Of a stretch of DNA of 64,000 bases, positions 52,556 through 62,138 are shown piece by piece. Source of the stretch: Paracoccaceae bacterium (lineage in GTDB: Bacteria > Pseudomonadota > Alphaproteobacteria > Rhodobacterales > Rhodobacteraceae); the NCBI GenBank assembly GCA_014872815.1, contig WKFK01000015.1, forward strand, positions 372,001 to 436,000, written 5' to 3'. Below the pieces are notes generated by a model, which did no database searches, was not told the DNA's origin, and saw only the letters and a program-made list of their open reading frames with translations. Position 1 is the stretch's first letter, and every line of letters starts with the position of its first letter. Made by a program: the position numbers and the translations under genes.

Positions 52556-53307
52556 GTGGCGTAGGTGCTACCTTCTTCGTCCAGAATGGCCTTCAACTCT
52601 GCCAAATGCCGCACGTCTTGTTCTGGGTACTGCTCCAGCTCCTGCGCGGTTTTCTCTGCAATCTCATGCGGCAGAACCCGCAACGGTTGGCCGGTTTGCA
52701 GGGCACGAATAAAAGTCTCTGCCGCGCGTTCGAAATAGTAGAGTCGATTGAATGTGTCCGAGACGCTGTCACCAATCACCAGCACGCCGTGGTTGCCCAT
52801 GACCATGACTTTTCTTCTTGGATCGGTCAGAAGCGCGGCGCAGCGTTCACCTTCGTCTTCAAACGCCAGGCCGCCATAGCCGTCATCGACCACAATTCGG
52901 TTATAGAACGTGGCACAGTTCTGATCGATCGGCGGTAAGGTGCTGTCCGCCAAAGACGCCAGGACGGTGGCGAAGATCGAGTGCACATGCATTACGCAGC
53001 GTGCGTGGGGGCAGTGGCGGTGCACGCCGCCATGTAGGCCCCAGGCAGTTGGGTCAGGCGCATCCGGGCCTTTTAGAGTCTCGGGGTCATTGGCGTCGAT
53101 TTCCAACAGGTCACTGGCCTTGATACGGGAAAAGTGTTTTTGATTGGGGTTCATCAAAAATCGCGTGCCGTCGTCATTCACCGCGAGGCTGAAGTGGTTG
53201 GCGACACCTTCATGCATGTTCAGGCGCGCAGTCCAGCGGAAGGCGGCGGCGAGATCCACGCGCTCTTGCCAGTGGGCGATGTTTGGGTGCAGCTGTGCGA
53301 CGGTCAT
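52552..53307 (-). CDS. Class II aldolase / adducin-family protein
   Basis: A 251-residue protein. The zinc-binding histidines lie in HCPHARCVMHVHSIFATVLA and later NHGVLVIGDS. Members split or epimerise sugar phosphates or decarboxylate; which reaction is not evident. GGAGG precedes ATG 53307. The stop is 4 bp from that of the convergent regulator. Confidence 0.85.
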   Translation of the reverse strand: MTVAQLHPNIAHWQERVDLAAAFRWTARLNMHEGVANHFSLAVNDDGTRFLMNPNQKHFSRIKASDLLEIDANDPETLKGPDAPDPTAWGLHGGVHRHCPHARCVMHVHSIFATVLASLADSTLPPIDQNCATFYNRIVVDDGYGGLAFEDEGERCAALLTDPRRKVMVMGNHGVLVIGDSVSDTFNRLYYFERAAETFIRALQTGQPLRVLPHEIAEKTAQELEQYPEQDVRHLAELKAILDEEGSTYAT

Positions 53308-53498
53308 GGAGGCCTCCTTGTTTAGCGCAGCGGAGCATTGCCAAGGCGCGCTGGTCAAGCGTGTTTGCGACGTCGCTTTTTGACACTTGGCTACTTGCTT
53401 GATGCCCTTTGCCTTTCAAGCTTCTCCTAAAGCTCCTTTTGTAAAAGCTTCATATTCGGTGTGGTTGAACATGGTCGAAACCCGTGGCACCGTGGGCC

Positions 53499-55307
53499 AT
53501 GGAACAGAAGCATTTTCAAACATGGGCCGATGTTGCCCCCCGTCTCGTTGCCGTGGCCGCGGGCCGCGAGCCTGCTGACCTCATCATTCGCAAAGGCCAA
53601 TGGGTCAATGTGCACACCCGCGAGGTGCTGGCGGATCACGATATTGCCGTGGCCGAAGGGCGGATCGCCTATGTCGGGCCGGACGCGAGCCATTGCGAGG
53701 GGCCAGACACAGAGATCATTGAAGCCAACGGGCGGTTCATGATCCCAGGCCTGTGTGACGGGCATATGCACATTGAAAGTGGTATGCTGACCCCGGCTGA
53801 GTTCGCGCGGGCTGTCATTGGCCATGGCACCACCACTATGTTCACCGATCCCCATGAAATTGCCAATGTGTTGGGGCTGGAGGGCGTGCGGATGATGCAT
53901 GATGAGGCGCTGATGCAGCCGATCAACATCTTCACGCAGATGCCCAGCTGTGCGCCATCGGCGCCGGGGTTGGAGACCACCGGCTTTGAAATTGGGCCGG
54001 ATGATGTAAGCGAGGCCATGGCGTGGCCCGGCATTATTGGGTTGGGGGAGATGATGAACTTCCCCGGCGTGATCAATGGCAGTCAACAGATGCTGGCAGA
54101 GATTGCCGCGACCCAAAACGCGGGCAAGACCGTGGGCGGGCATTATGCATCGCCGGATCTGGGTAAGGATTTCCATGCCTATGCTGCAGGTGGTCCAGCG
54201 GATGATCACGAAGGCACCTGTGAGGCAGATGCGATTGCGCGCGTGCGTCAGGGTATGCGGATGATGATGCGGCTCGGCTCCGCCTGGTATGACGTGGAAA
54301 CGCAGATCACTGCGATCACCGAAAAGGGCCTCGACCCGCGCAACTTTATCCTCTGCACGGATGATTGCCACTCGGGCACATTGGTGAACGACGGACATAT
54401 GAACCGGGTGGTGCGCCATGCGATTGACTGTGGCTGTGATCCGTTGGTGGCGTTGCAGATGGCGACGATCAACACGGCGACGCATTTTGGATTGGAACGG
54501 GATTTGGGCTCTATTGCACCCGGACGGCGGGCGGATGTGATCCTGACGTCAGATCTCAAATCGCTCCCGATTGAGCAGGTGATTGCTCGCGGTAAGACCG
54601 TGGCGCAGGACGGCAAGGTGCTGGTGGACTGTCCACATTATGACTGGCCACCCCATGCGCGGCAGACGGTGAACATGGGGCGAGCACGGACGGCGGAAGA
54701 CTTCGAAGTTAAGGCACCGGCGGGTGCGATGCAGGTCACCGCAAACGTGATTGGGGTGATTGAAAACCAAGCGCCAACCAAGGCGTTGACCGCCGAGTTG
54801 CCCGTTACGGATGGCGTGGTTCAGGGCGATATAGAGACGGATGTGGCGCAGATTGCGCTGGTGGAGCGGCATCGTGCGACTGGCGATGTGGTCAACGGCT
54901 TTGTCTCGGGCTTTGGCTACAAAGGGCGCATGGCGATGGCGTCGACCGTGGCGCATGACAGCCATCATATGATTGTGGTCGGCACCGACCGCGAGATGAT
55001 GGCGATGGCGGCCAACCGGCTTGGCGACGTGGGCGGTGGCGTCACGGTGATCAAGGACGGTGAGGAACTGGCCTTGGTGGAATTGCCGATTGCCGGATTG
55101 ATGTCGGATGCCCCCGCAACAGATGTTGCTGCCAAGGCGCAGAAGATGGTGGAGGCGATGGAGGCTTGCGGTTGCACGCTGAACAACGCTTATATGCAAC
55201 ATTCGCTTTTGGCCTTGGTGGTGATCCCGGAACTTCGGATTTCCGATCTGGGGCTGGTGGATGTGACAAAATTTGAAATGACAGAGGTGATTAAGGCTGC
55301 GCAATGA
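53499..55307 (+). CDS. ade: Adenine deaminase
   Basis: A 602-residue amidohydrolase that turns adenine into hypoxanthine plus ammonia. Metal-binding motifs: DGHMHIESGMLTP, GGHYASPDLGK and TDDCHSGTLVNDGH; the C-terminal domain has FGYKGRMAMASTVAHDSHH (in part). ATG 53499 was chosen; a GTG at 53484 is possible, and no strong ribosome site is seen. It overlaps the AMP nucleosidase gene by an ATGA. Confidence 0.93.
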   Translation: MEQKHFQTWADVAPRLVAVAAGREPADLIIRKGQWVNVHTREVLADHDIAVAEGRIAYVGPDASHCEGPDTEIIEANGRFMIPGLCDGHMHIESGMLTPAEFARAVIGHGTTTMFTDPHEIANVLGLEGVRMMHDEALMQPINIFTQMPSCAPSAPGLETTGFEIGPDDVSEAMAWPGIIGLGEMMNFPGVINGSQQMLAEIAATQNAGKTVGGHYASPDLGKDFHAYAAGGPADDHEGTCEADAIARVRQGMRMMMRLGSAWYDVETQITAITEKGLDPRNFILCTDDCHSGTLVNDGHMNRVVRHAIDCGCDPLVALQMATINTATHFGLERDLGSIAPGRRADVILTSDLKSLPIEQVIARGKTVAQDGKVLVDCPHYDWPPHARQTVNMGRARTAEDFEVKAPAGAMQVTANVIGVIENQAPTKALTAELPVTDGVVQGDIETDVAQIALVERHRATGDVVNGFVSGFGYKGRMAMASTVAHDSHHMIVVGTDREMMAMAANRLGDVGGGVTVIKDGEELALVELPIAGLMSDAPATDVAAKAQKMVEAMEACGCTLNNAYMQHSLLALVVIPELRISDLGLVDVTKFEMTEVIKAAQ

Positions 55308-56776
55308 CTCCACAGAATATTCCCGTCCATTCCCCCGCTGTGCCCGCCCCTGAAGCCTTTACAGATGCCAAAGCCGCCGTCGCGCGTTTGGAAGAGCTGT
55401 ATCACATCGCCACGACGTACCTGAGTGATCAGTTCCGCCGTGCCCTGCGCAAGGGGCCCGATGGGCATCGCATTCGCGCGTTTTATCCGGAGATTCGGAT
55501 CACCACGACCAGCTTCGCGCAAATTGATAGCCGCCTGAGCTTTGGCCATGTGGCAGAGCCCGGAGTGCATGCCACCACCGTTACGCGCCCAGATCTGTTC
55601 CGTCATTATCTGGAGCAGCAGATTGGGCTTTTGCTGGAAAACCACGGCGTGCCCGTGGTGGTGGGCCCTTCCACCACGCCTATTCCAGTGCATTTTGCCG
55701 TGGCTGCGCAGAGCGATATGACCGTGCCGCAGGAAGGTGCCGCGGATTTCACCCTGCGTGACATCTTTGACGTCCCGGACCTGTCGACCACGAATGATGA
55801 CATCGTGAATGGTACGGCGGTAATCAACGGTGTGGCGCCCTTGGCCCCCTTCTCGGCGCAGCGGGTAGACTATTCGCTGGCAAGGTTGAGCCATTACACG
55901 GCCACAGATCCAGAGCATTTTCAGAACCACGTGTTGTTCACCAACTACCAGTTTTATGTGACCGAGTTCGAGGCCTATGCGCGTCAGATGCTGGATGATC
56001 CGAAGTCGGGCTACACCAGCTTTGTCAGTACCGGCAATGTGGAGATTTCGGATGCAGAGACGCCGATTGCACCGGTCGATAAGCAGCCGCAGATGCCGAC
56101 TTATCACCTTAAGCGGGAAGATGGCTCCGGCATCACGTTGGTGAATATCGGCGTGGGGCCGTCCAACGCGAAGACCGCCACCGACCACATTGCGGTGTTG
56201 CGCCCGCACGCTTGGATTATGGTCGGACACTGCGCCGGTCTGCGGAATTCGCAAAGCCTTGGGGACTTTGTCCTGGCCCATGCCTATCTGCGCGAAGACC
56301 ATGTACTGGATGACGACCTGCCAATCTGGGTGCCGATCCCGGCGTTGGCTGAGGTACAGACCTCTATGGAGAGTGCGGTGGCTGAGGTGACCGAGCTCTC
56401 TGGTTTTGAACTTAAGCGTGTGATGCGGACCGGCACTGTGGCAACGATTGACAACCGGAACTGGGAGTTGCGGGAACATACCGGGCCTGTGCAGCGGTTG
56501 AGCCAGTCTCGTGCCATTGCGCTTGATATGGAAAGCGCGACCATAGCCGCAAATGGATATCGCTTCCGGGTGCCTTACGGGACATTGCTGTGTGTGAGTG
56601 ATAAGCCGCTGCATGGGGAATTAAAGCTTCCCGGAATGGCCTCAGACTTCTATAAGACACAGGTCACACGGCATTTGCTGATTGGCATTCGCGCTATGGA
56701 ACGGTTGCGTGAAATGCCGCTTGAAAGGCTGCATTCGCGGAAATTGCGGTCATTTGATGAGACTGCGTTCCTCTGA
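55304..56776 (+). CDS. amn: AMP nucleosidase
   Basis: A 490-residue enzyme splitting AMP into adenine and ribose 5-phosphate. The N-terminal AMP-nucleosidase domain has RALRKGPDGHRIRAFYPEIR (start), and the C-terminal phosphorylase fold has ALDMESATIAANGYRFRVP and VSDKPLHGELKLPG. It is translated with adenine deaminase, so AMP can be passed on to hypoxanthine by the two products. Confidence 0.95.
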   Translation: MTPQNIPVHSPAVPAPEAFTDAKAAVARLEELYHIATTYLSDQFRRALRKGPDGHRIRAFYPEIRITTTSFAQIDSRLSFGHVAEPGVHATTVTRPDLFRHYLEQQIGLLLENHGVPVVVGPSTTPIPVHFAVAAQSDMTVPQEGAADFTLRDIFDVPDLSTTNDDIVNGTAVINGVAPLAPFSAQRVDYSLARLSHYTATDPEHFQNHVLFTNYQFYVTEFEAYARQMLDDPKSGYTSFVSTGNVEISDAETPIAPVDKQPQMPTYHLKREDGSGITLVNIGVGPSNAKTATDHIAVLRPHAWIMVGHCAGLRNSQSLGDFVLAHAYLREDHVLDDDLPIWVPIPALAEVQTSMESAVAEVTELSGFELKRVMRTGTVATIDNRNWELREHTGPVQRLSQSRAIALDMESATIAANGYRFRVPYGTLLCVSDKPLHGELKLPGMASDFYKTQVTRHLLIGIRAMERLREMPLERLHSRKLRSFDETAFL

Positions 56777-56908
56777 CCCTACGGAAATCTGTGGAAAACC
56801 CTTAAAAACACGGTTTTTGGGCATACAATTTATTGTGTTCGCTCACAACATCCCGTTAAATGCCGGGCGTGAGGCCCAAATAATCGGGCAGACTAATGGA
56901 GACCTGAA

Positions 56909-57196
56909 ATGGCAAAACCGATGACCAAGACCCAACTCGTTGCCGCGCTGGCCGAAGAAATGGGCTCTGACAAGAAATCCGCAGGCGCAGCTCTGGAAGC
57001 CGTTTGCGCACTGATCACCCGCGAAGTTTCCGCTGGTGGCGCTGTGACCCTGCCTGGCGTTGGCAAAATCTATTGCCGTGAGCGTCCAGAGCGTATGGTT
57101 CGCAACCCAGCAACTGGCGAGCAGATCAAAAAAGAAGCGGACAAGGTTGTGAAAATGACCATCGCCAAAGCGCTGAAAGACAGCGTGAACGGCTGA
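56909..57196 (+). CDS. hup: HU-family DNA-binding protein
   Basis: A 95-residue nucleoid protein. MTKTQLVAALAEEMGSDKKSA begins the dimer core, but the DNA-binding arm region (IYCRERPERMVRNPATGEQIK) is shortened and has a Cys, unlike standard HU. GGAG lies 9 nt before the ATG. A strong terminator follows. Confidence 0.9.
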   Translation: MAKPMTKTQLVAALAEEMGSDKKSAGAALEAVCALITREVSAGGAVTLPGVGKIYCRERPERMVRNPATGEQIKKEADKVVKMTIAKALKDSVNG

Positions 57197-57217
57197 TCGC
57201 TCTGATCATTGTTACGG

Positions 57218-57250
57218 AAAGGGTCGCTCGATTGAGCGACCCTTTTTGTT
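57218..57250 (+). terminator. Terminator after hup
   Basis: AAAGGGTCGCTC (57218-57229) pairs with GAGCGACCCTTT (57234-57245) across GATT, then TTGTTTTT. It abuts the convergent cysK stop, for which it may also serve. Confidence 0.92.
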
Positions 57251-57251
57251 T

Positions 57252-58316
57252 TTAGAGCTGCGCGCTGGGTGTGGAATGGGAAATGGTCAGTTCCTCGTCC
57301 GACATGCCTTCCGGAATACCTTCAAACAGTGGGGTGGACAGGTACCGCTCCCCGGTGTCAGGCAGCATCACAAGGATGTTGGACCCCTCTGGCGCGTTTT
57401 CTGCAACCTCGATGGCAGCCGCAAGCGTTGCCCCAGCAGAGATCCCCACCATGATGCCTTCTTCAGTGGCGAGACGTCGGGACCATGTGATGCCATCCGG
57501 ACCTGGTGTCTTGATCAGCTGATCGTAGCCTTTGTTGTCTAGCGCTTCTTGCAGGACCCAAGGGATGAAGTCTGGCGTCCAGCCCTGAATCGGGTGCGGT
57601 TCAAAGGCGGGGTGGCTTTCAGTGGCCTGGTGGTCGGCGTCACGCGTGTTTGTGTAGCCGGAGTCCACCAGCGCGGCGTTGGCCGGTTCGGACAGAATGA
57701 TCTTGGTGTCCGGGCTTTCCCGGCGCAGAACGCGGGACACGCCAGCGACCGTTCCGCCGGTGCCGTAGCCCGTGACCCAATAGTCCAGCGAGGTGTCGGC
57801 AAAGTCGTTGAGGATTTCCCGCGCGGTGGTGCTTTCATGCATGTCGGCGTTGTCGGCGGTCTCAAACTGGCTGGCGAGGAACCAGCCGTTTTCGGCAGCC
57901 AGCTCTTGCGCCTTTTTGTACATGCCAAAGCCTTTTTGCGCTTTGGGTGTCAACACAACGCGGGCACCGAGGAAACGCATCAGGCGGCGGCGTTCCACCG
58001 AGAAGGCTTCCGACATGGTAATGACCAGCGGGTAGCCTTTGGCGGCGCAGACCATGGCAAGGCCGATGCCGGTGTTGCCGGAGGTGGCTTCGACCACGGT
58101 TTGGCCGGGCTTCAGGCGGCCGTCCTTTTCCGCGGCTTCAATGATGTTAAGCGCCAGGCGATCCTTGACGGAGCCGCCGGGGTTGGCGGCTTCGAATTTG
58201 ACAAACATGTTCACATGCTGGGGCGCAATCCGGTTCAGGCGGACAACGGGTGTGTCGCCAACGGTGTCCAAAATGCTGTCATAACGGCGACCGCGGCCGT
58301 GAGTTTGGCGGGGCAT
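57252..58316 (-). CDS. cysK: Cysteine synthase (O-acetylserine sulfhydrylase-type)
   Basis: A 354-residue PLP enzyme making cysteine from O-acetylserine and sulfide. Motifs: ANPGGSVKDRLAL with the PLP Lys, EATSGNTGIGLAM, TGYGTGGTVAGVSRVL and VGISAGATLAAA. It is about 30 residues longer than typical CysK, mainly at both ends. ATG 58316 follows GAAGGAGGCCCCC. It may alternatively be CysM-like or cystathionine-beta-synthase-type. Confidence 0.85.
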   Translation of the reverse strand: MPRQTHGRGRRYDSILDTVGDTPVVRLNRIAPQHVNMFVKFEAANPGGSVKDRLALNIIEAAEKDGRLKPGQTVVEATSGNTGIGLAMVCAAKGYPLVITMSEAFSVERRRLMRFLGARVVLTPKAQKGFGMYKKAQELAAENGWFLASQFETADNADMHESTTAREILNDFADTSLDYWVTGYGTGGTVAGVSRVLRRESPDTKIILSEPANAALVDSGYTNTRDADHQATESHPAFEPHPIQGWTPDFIPWVLQEALDNKGYDQLIKTPGPDGITWSRRLATEEGIMVGISAGATLAAAIEVAENAPEGSNILVMLPDTGERYLSTPLFEGIPEGMSDEELTISHSTPSAQL

Positions 58317-58471
58317 GGGGGCCTCCTTCACTGGTATTTTCATAGATCAAGCTAAGCGGCGTTTGCCAAAAACGGTAGGCCTGAGAAGGTCTCAGGCGGA
58401 AATAAGAACGAGGCGATTGGTGCGTGAGTAATCGGGTGACGGCGTTTTTTATTTGGCACGTGGTAGAAAAC

Positions 58472-58500
58472 AAAAAAGGCCGCAGCGGGTAGCTGCGGCC
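58472..58500 (-). terminator. Terminator after the TRAP binding protein
   Basis: GGCCGCAGC (58478-58486) and GCTGCGGCC (58492-58500) form a 9-bp GC stem with a 5-nt loop. On the minus strand TTTTTT follows. It isolates the binding-protein gene from cysK. Confidence 0.93.
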
Positions 58501-58522
58501 AATCTTGTTCGCCTGTCGAAGA

Positions 58523-59566
58523 TTACATGTTGTTCTTTTTGTACTCTTCCATCAATGCCTTAGCTTCATCGATGAGCGCCTGACCATCAATCCCGCGCTT
58601 GTCCATGTCGGCAATCCAGGTGGCGTAGATCGGCTCTACAACCTCTGCCCATTTGGCGGCGTCTTCGGCTGAAACGGTCACGATGTTGTTGCCACGCGCC
58701 ACAGCGAGATCTCGTGCCGGGGCGTCCATGTCCTGCATCACGCCGCCAGCAAAGACGGAGAATTCAACGCCGGAGTTTTTGTCCATGACGGCTTTTAGAT
58801 CGTCGGGCATGGAGTCGTAGCGGTCTTTGTTCATCGCGAGCACAAAGGTCAGTGTGTACAGCGCGTTGCCTTCAAATTCGGTGTGGTTGCCAACCAGTTC
58901 GGGCACCTTCAAAGATGCGGTCACTTCCCACGGAATGGTTGTGCCGTCGATCACGCCTTTGGACAGGGCCTCAGGCACCGCGGGCACAGGCATGCCAATG
59001 GGGGATGCGCCGGTTTGCTTCAGCAGATCATTCACCAAGCGGGACCCGCCGCGGATTTTCATACCTTTGAGGTCATCCGGCGTGGTCACAGGGGCGTTTG
59101 TATGGAACATGCCGGGGCCGTGTACCCAGGTCCCGAAGATCTTCAGATTCTTGAACTCGGTGTCCTTCATGTGGGTGTCAAACATCTTGGCGTAGGCGTA
59201 AGAGCCCGCGCGCGCGTCTTCGACCATGAAGGGCAGCTCAAATACTTCGGTGGAAGGGAAGCGGCCCGGGGTGTAGCCAACCACGGTCCACACAATGTCG
59301 GCGACCCCATCGATGGCTTGGTCCATCAATTCTGGCGGCTTGCCGCCCAGTGACATGGCGGCATAGCGTTCGATCTTGATACGACCTTCGCTGTCTTTCT
59401 CAATCGCGTCTGCCCAAACGTCCAAAATCAACTTTGGCACATTGGCCTGCGGCGGCAGGAACTGGTGCATGCGCAGGGTCACGTCTTGTGCCAGAGCGGT
59501 GGTGGCGCTTATGGCCACGGCGGCACCGGCGGCCAGAAGTTTGGAAATTGGTTTGCGCAGGGTCAT
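58523..59566 (-). CDS. TRAP transporter solute-binding protein (DctP family), orphan
   Basis: A 347-residue periplasmic binding protein. The signal peptide (KLLAAGAAVAISATTALA-QD) is followed by LRMHQFLPPQANVPK, and GMKIRGGSRLVNDLLKQTGA has the conserved Arg that binds substrate carboxylate. The membrane DctQ/DctM genes are not adjacent, and a terminator closes the gene. The ligand is unknown. Confidence 0.87.
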   Translation of the reverse strand: MTLRKPISKLLAAGAAVAISATTALAQDVTLRMHQFLPPQANVPKLILDVWADAIEKDSEGRIKIERYAAMSLGGKPPELMDQAIDGVADIVWTVVGYTPGRFPSTEVFELPFMVEDARAGSYAYAKMFDTHMKDTEFKNLKIFGTWVHGPGMFHTNAPVTTPDDLKGMKIRGGSRLVNDLLKQTGASPIGMPVPAVPEALSKGVIDGTTIPWEVTASLKVPELVGNHTEFEGNALYTLTFVLAMNKDRYDSMPDDLKAVMDKNSGVEFSVFAGGVMQDMDAPARDLAVARGNNIVTVSAEDAAKWAEVVEPIYATWIADMDKRGIDGQALIDEAKALMEEYKKNNM

Positions 59567-59899
59567 GACGGTCCTCCCGATTAGTCTTTTCTCCCAGTGA
59601 ACCAGAGTGTTGTTGAACCAAGCCGTTCTGCCAAGGAAAATTTGACCAGTTGGGCGTGTTTGGTCGTTTTTCACGATGGCCGGTCTTTACCGCTTTGGAC
59701 AAAATGACATTTTTGCAAGCGGACAGAGGGACAATTTGCGCCAATTCACGGGGCTGCGTTAGGGTAAATGGCGAAAGTAAAACCGCCCTCTTGCCTCCAT
59801 GGCGAAATGGCACAATGACAACACATGAGTCAGCGGTGGGAGCGGCAGGCTTTGGCCGCCAAAGGGGCTGGCCGCAGGGAGGGGCACCAGAGCGGTTGC
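59567..59899. other. Gene-free stretch between dctP-like and tupB
   Basis: About 330 bp with divergent promoters expected, holding no supported gene. A direct repeat TGAACCA (59598-59604 and 59614-59620) lies just upstream of dctP. No molybdate- or tungstate-type operator or riboswitch is recognised. Confidence 0.4.
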
Positions 59900-60604
59900 A
59901 TGAATGAAATACTGGCAGGCCTGCTGGAAGCGGGCCGACTGATCCTCACATTGGATGCGGACCTGATCGAGATTTCTCTCCGGTCCTTGCAGGTGACCCT
60001 GACGGCGGTAGCAGTGTCTTCGGCCATCGGGCTACCCTTGGGCTGCTGGCTGGCGGTGCGTCGTTTCCGTTTCCGCCGTTTTGTGATTGCGACTCTGAAC
60101 GCGCTCATGGGGTTGCCGCCTGTTGTGGTTGGCTTGATTGTGTATTTGTTGCTGTCTCGCGCCGGTCCGTTTGGGGTGTTTGGATTGTTGTTCACCCCCA
60201 CTGCGATGATCATAGCGCAGGTGATTATCTTGACGCCCTTGATCGCTTCAATTTCGCATCAGGCCATTCGGGAGCTTTGGGCGCAGTATCATGACCTGCT
60301 GATTTCTCTGAACACCACTCGCTGGCAGCGCATTGCGACGTTGTTGTGGGACGGAAGACGGGCGCTTTTGACCGCGTCTTTGGCAGGCTTTGGCCGCGGT
60401 ATTGGAGAGGTGGGCGCGATTATGATCGTTGGTGGCAATATTGATCATGCCACTCGCGTTCTGACCACTGCGATCTCGCTGGAGACCGGCAAGGGGAACT
60501 TCTCTCTGGCCTTGGCATTGGGCTTTGTCTTGATCGGCTTGGCGGTGGTGGTGAACCTGTTGATCCACACCTTGTCGCGAACGGAGGTGAGTGGCCGATG
60601 GTGA
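59900..60604 (+). CDS. tupB: Tungstate ABC transporter permease
   Basis: A 234-residue inner-membrane permease with six hydrophobic segments. The EAA-type loop to the ATPase lies in FGRGIGEVGAIMIVGGN. ATG 59900 gives the family N-terminus MNEILAGLLEAG; upstream frames (59825) add basic, non-hydrophobic residues, and the ribosome site is weak either way. It overlaps tupC by 7 bp. Confidence 0.87.
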   Translation: MNEILAGLLEAGRLILTLDADLIEISLRSLQVTLTAVAVSSAIGLPLGCWLAVRRFRFRRFVIATLNALMGLPPVVVGLIVYLLLSRAGPFGVFGLLFTPTAMIIAQVIILTPLIASISHQAIRELWAQYHDLLISLNTTRWQRIATLLWDGRRALLTASLAGFGRGIGEVGAIMIVGGNIDHATRVLTTAISLETGKGNFSLALALGFVLIGLAVVVNLLIHTLSRTEVSGRW

Positions 60605-61317
60605 CCTCTATTCTTCCTCTGAATGTGACAGATGCGGTGGTGCGGCGGCGCGGCAAGACGTTGTTGGGGCCGGTGAGCACCACGGTAAGTGACAGCGGCC
60701 TGTCGATTGTTATGGGGCCCAATGGCGCTGGGAAGACCACGCTATTGCGTTTGTTGCACGGCATGGAGCGCGTGTCCGGTGGGGGATCGCTTCAGTGGCA
60801 AATCCCCGAAGAAGATGCCCGCGCGCTGCAGGCCTTTGTGTTTCAGTCCCCCATCATGATGCGGCGCACGGCGCTGGACAATGTGGCCTATCCGCTGATG
60901 ACCCATGGGGTCTCTAAGAAGGATGCGCGGTCGCGCGCCGCGGAGTGGCTGGAGCGTGTTGGCTTGGCAGACAGCGCGCAAAAACAGGCCACGGTGCTGT
61001 CCGGCGGAGAGCGCCAGAAGCTGGCGCTGGCACGGGCTTTGATCCGCAAACCAGAAATTCTGTTCCTTGACGAGCCCTGCGCCAATCTGGACGGCCGAGC
61101 GACGCGGGAATTTGAGACGCTGCTGATGCAGGCGTTCAAAGATGGAACACGCGTGGTGATGTCCACGCACGACATTGGTCAGGCACGGCGGCTGGCGGAG
61201 GATGTTTGGTTCATCCACCACGGCCAAATTCTGGAGCAGACACCTGCGGCGGAATTCTTTGCCTCACCCAAAACAAGTGAAGCGCGCGCATTTCTTAAAG
61301 GAGACATAGTCGAATGA
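60598..61317 (+). CDS. tupC: Tungstate ABC transporter ATP-binding protein
   Basis: A 239-residue ABC ATPase. Walker A GPNGAGKT is at residues 40-47, with Q-loop AFVFQSP, signature LSGGERQKLALARAL, Walker B ILFLDEP and the switch STHD. It powers tungstate uptake with TupB. The gene overlaps tupB and, by ATGA, tupA. Confidence 0.92.
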   Translation: MVTSILPLNVTDAVVRRRGKTLLGPVSTTVSDSGLSIVMGPNGAGKTTLLRLLHGMERVSGGGSLQWQIPEEDARALQAFVFQSPIMMRRTALDNVAYPLMTHGVSKKDARSRAAEWLERVGLADSAQKQATVLSGGERQKLALARALIRKPEILFLDEPCANLDGRATREFETLLMQAFKDGTRVVMSTHDIGQARRLAEDVWFIHHGQILEQTPAAEFFASPKTSEARAFLKGDIVE

Positions 61318-62123
61318 AGTTTGGTACAACGCTTGCCGCGGTGGCCTTTGCATTGAGCAGTGTGATGGCAACGGCAGACACCATGAAGATGGCGGTCACA
61401 ACCTCGTTCCACAACTCGGGCCTGTCGGATGTTCTGTTGCCAGAAATCCAGAAAGACCTGGGGCTGGAAGTGCAGCTTTTGGTGGTTGGCACCGGTCAGG
61501 CCCTGCGTCTGGGGGAAGCTGGTGACGTGGACGCGATCCTGGTGCATTCCAAGAAGGCGGAAGAAGCGTTTGTTGCGGGCGGCTACGGTACGCACCGTCG
61601 TGAGATCATGTACAACGATTTTGTGCTGATTGGCCCCAATGCCGATCCTGCCAAAATCGCGGAGTCCGAAACTGTGGTGCAGGCGCTGTCCGCGATTTCC
61701 GAAACCAAGGCGGCGTTTGTGAGCCGTGGTGACGACAGCGGCACTCATAAGAAAGAGCTCTCGCTCTGGGCTGAGGCCGGTGTGGATGCGGAGGCCCGCT
61801 CTGTGGATTGGTATAAGGAAGCCGGTGCCGGCATGGGCGCGTCGCTGAACACTGCGTCTGGCATGAACGGCTACATCATGAGCGACCGCGCAAGCTGGCT
61901 CAAGTTTGGCAACAAGGGCGATCTGGCGCTGCTGTATTCTGGCGATCCGGAGCTGTTCAACCAGTATGCCTATATTCCGGTGAACCCGGAGAAGAATGGC
62001 CACGTGCAGGCGGAACTGGCGCAAAAGCTGGAAGCCTGGCTGGTGAGCGACCGCGCCAAAGAATTGATCGACGGCTACACATTGAAAGGTGGCCGTCTGT
62101 TTATCTTCAACGCGGAACAGTAA
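61314..62123 (+). CDS. tupA: Tungstate-binding periplasmic protein
   Basis: A 269-residue binding protein with a signal peptide (LAAVAFALSSVMATA). The oxyanion-binding motif TTSFHNSGL follows, a variant of the TTTS-type loop of TupA. GDDSGTHKKE and SGMNGYIMSDRASW are further family signs. The tup order is unusual: permease, ATPase, then binding protein. Tungsten cofactor targets are not in the window. Confidence 0.87.
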   Translation: MKFGTTLAAVAFALSSVMATADTMKMAVTTSFHNSGLSDVLLPEIQKDLGLEVQLLVVGTGQALRLGEAGDVDAILVHSKKAEEAFVAGGYGTHRREIMYNDFVLIGPNADPAKIAESETVVQALSAISETKAAFVSRGDDSGTHKKELSLWAEAGVDAEARSVDWYKEAGAGMGASLNTASGMNGYIMSDRASWLKFGNKGDLALLYSGDPELFNQYAYIPVNPEKNGHVQAELAQKLEAWLVSDRAKELIDGYTLKGGRLFIFNAEQ

Positions 62124-62138
62124 ACGCGTTGGTGCACG

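Noticed and set aside
55190..56614. Antisense open frame of about 474 codons over amn
   Set aside because: Lies on the strand opposite a complete, well-supported AMP nucleosidase and carries no motif.
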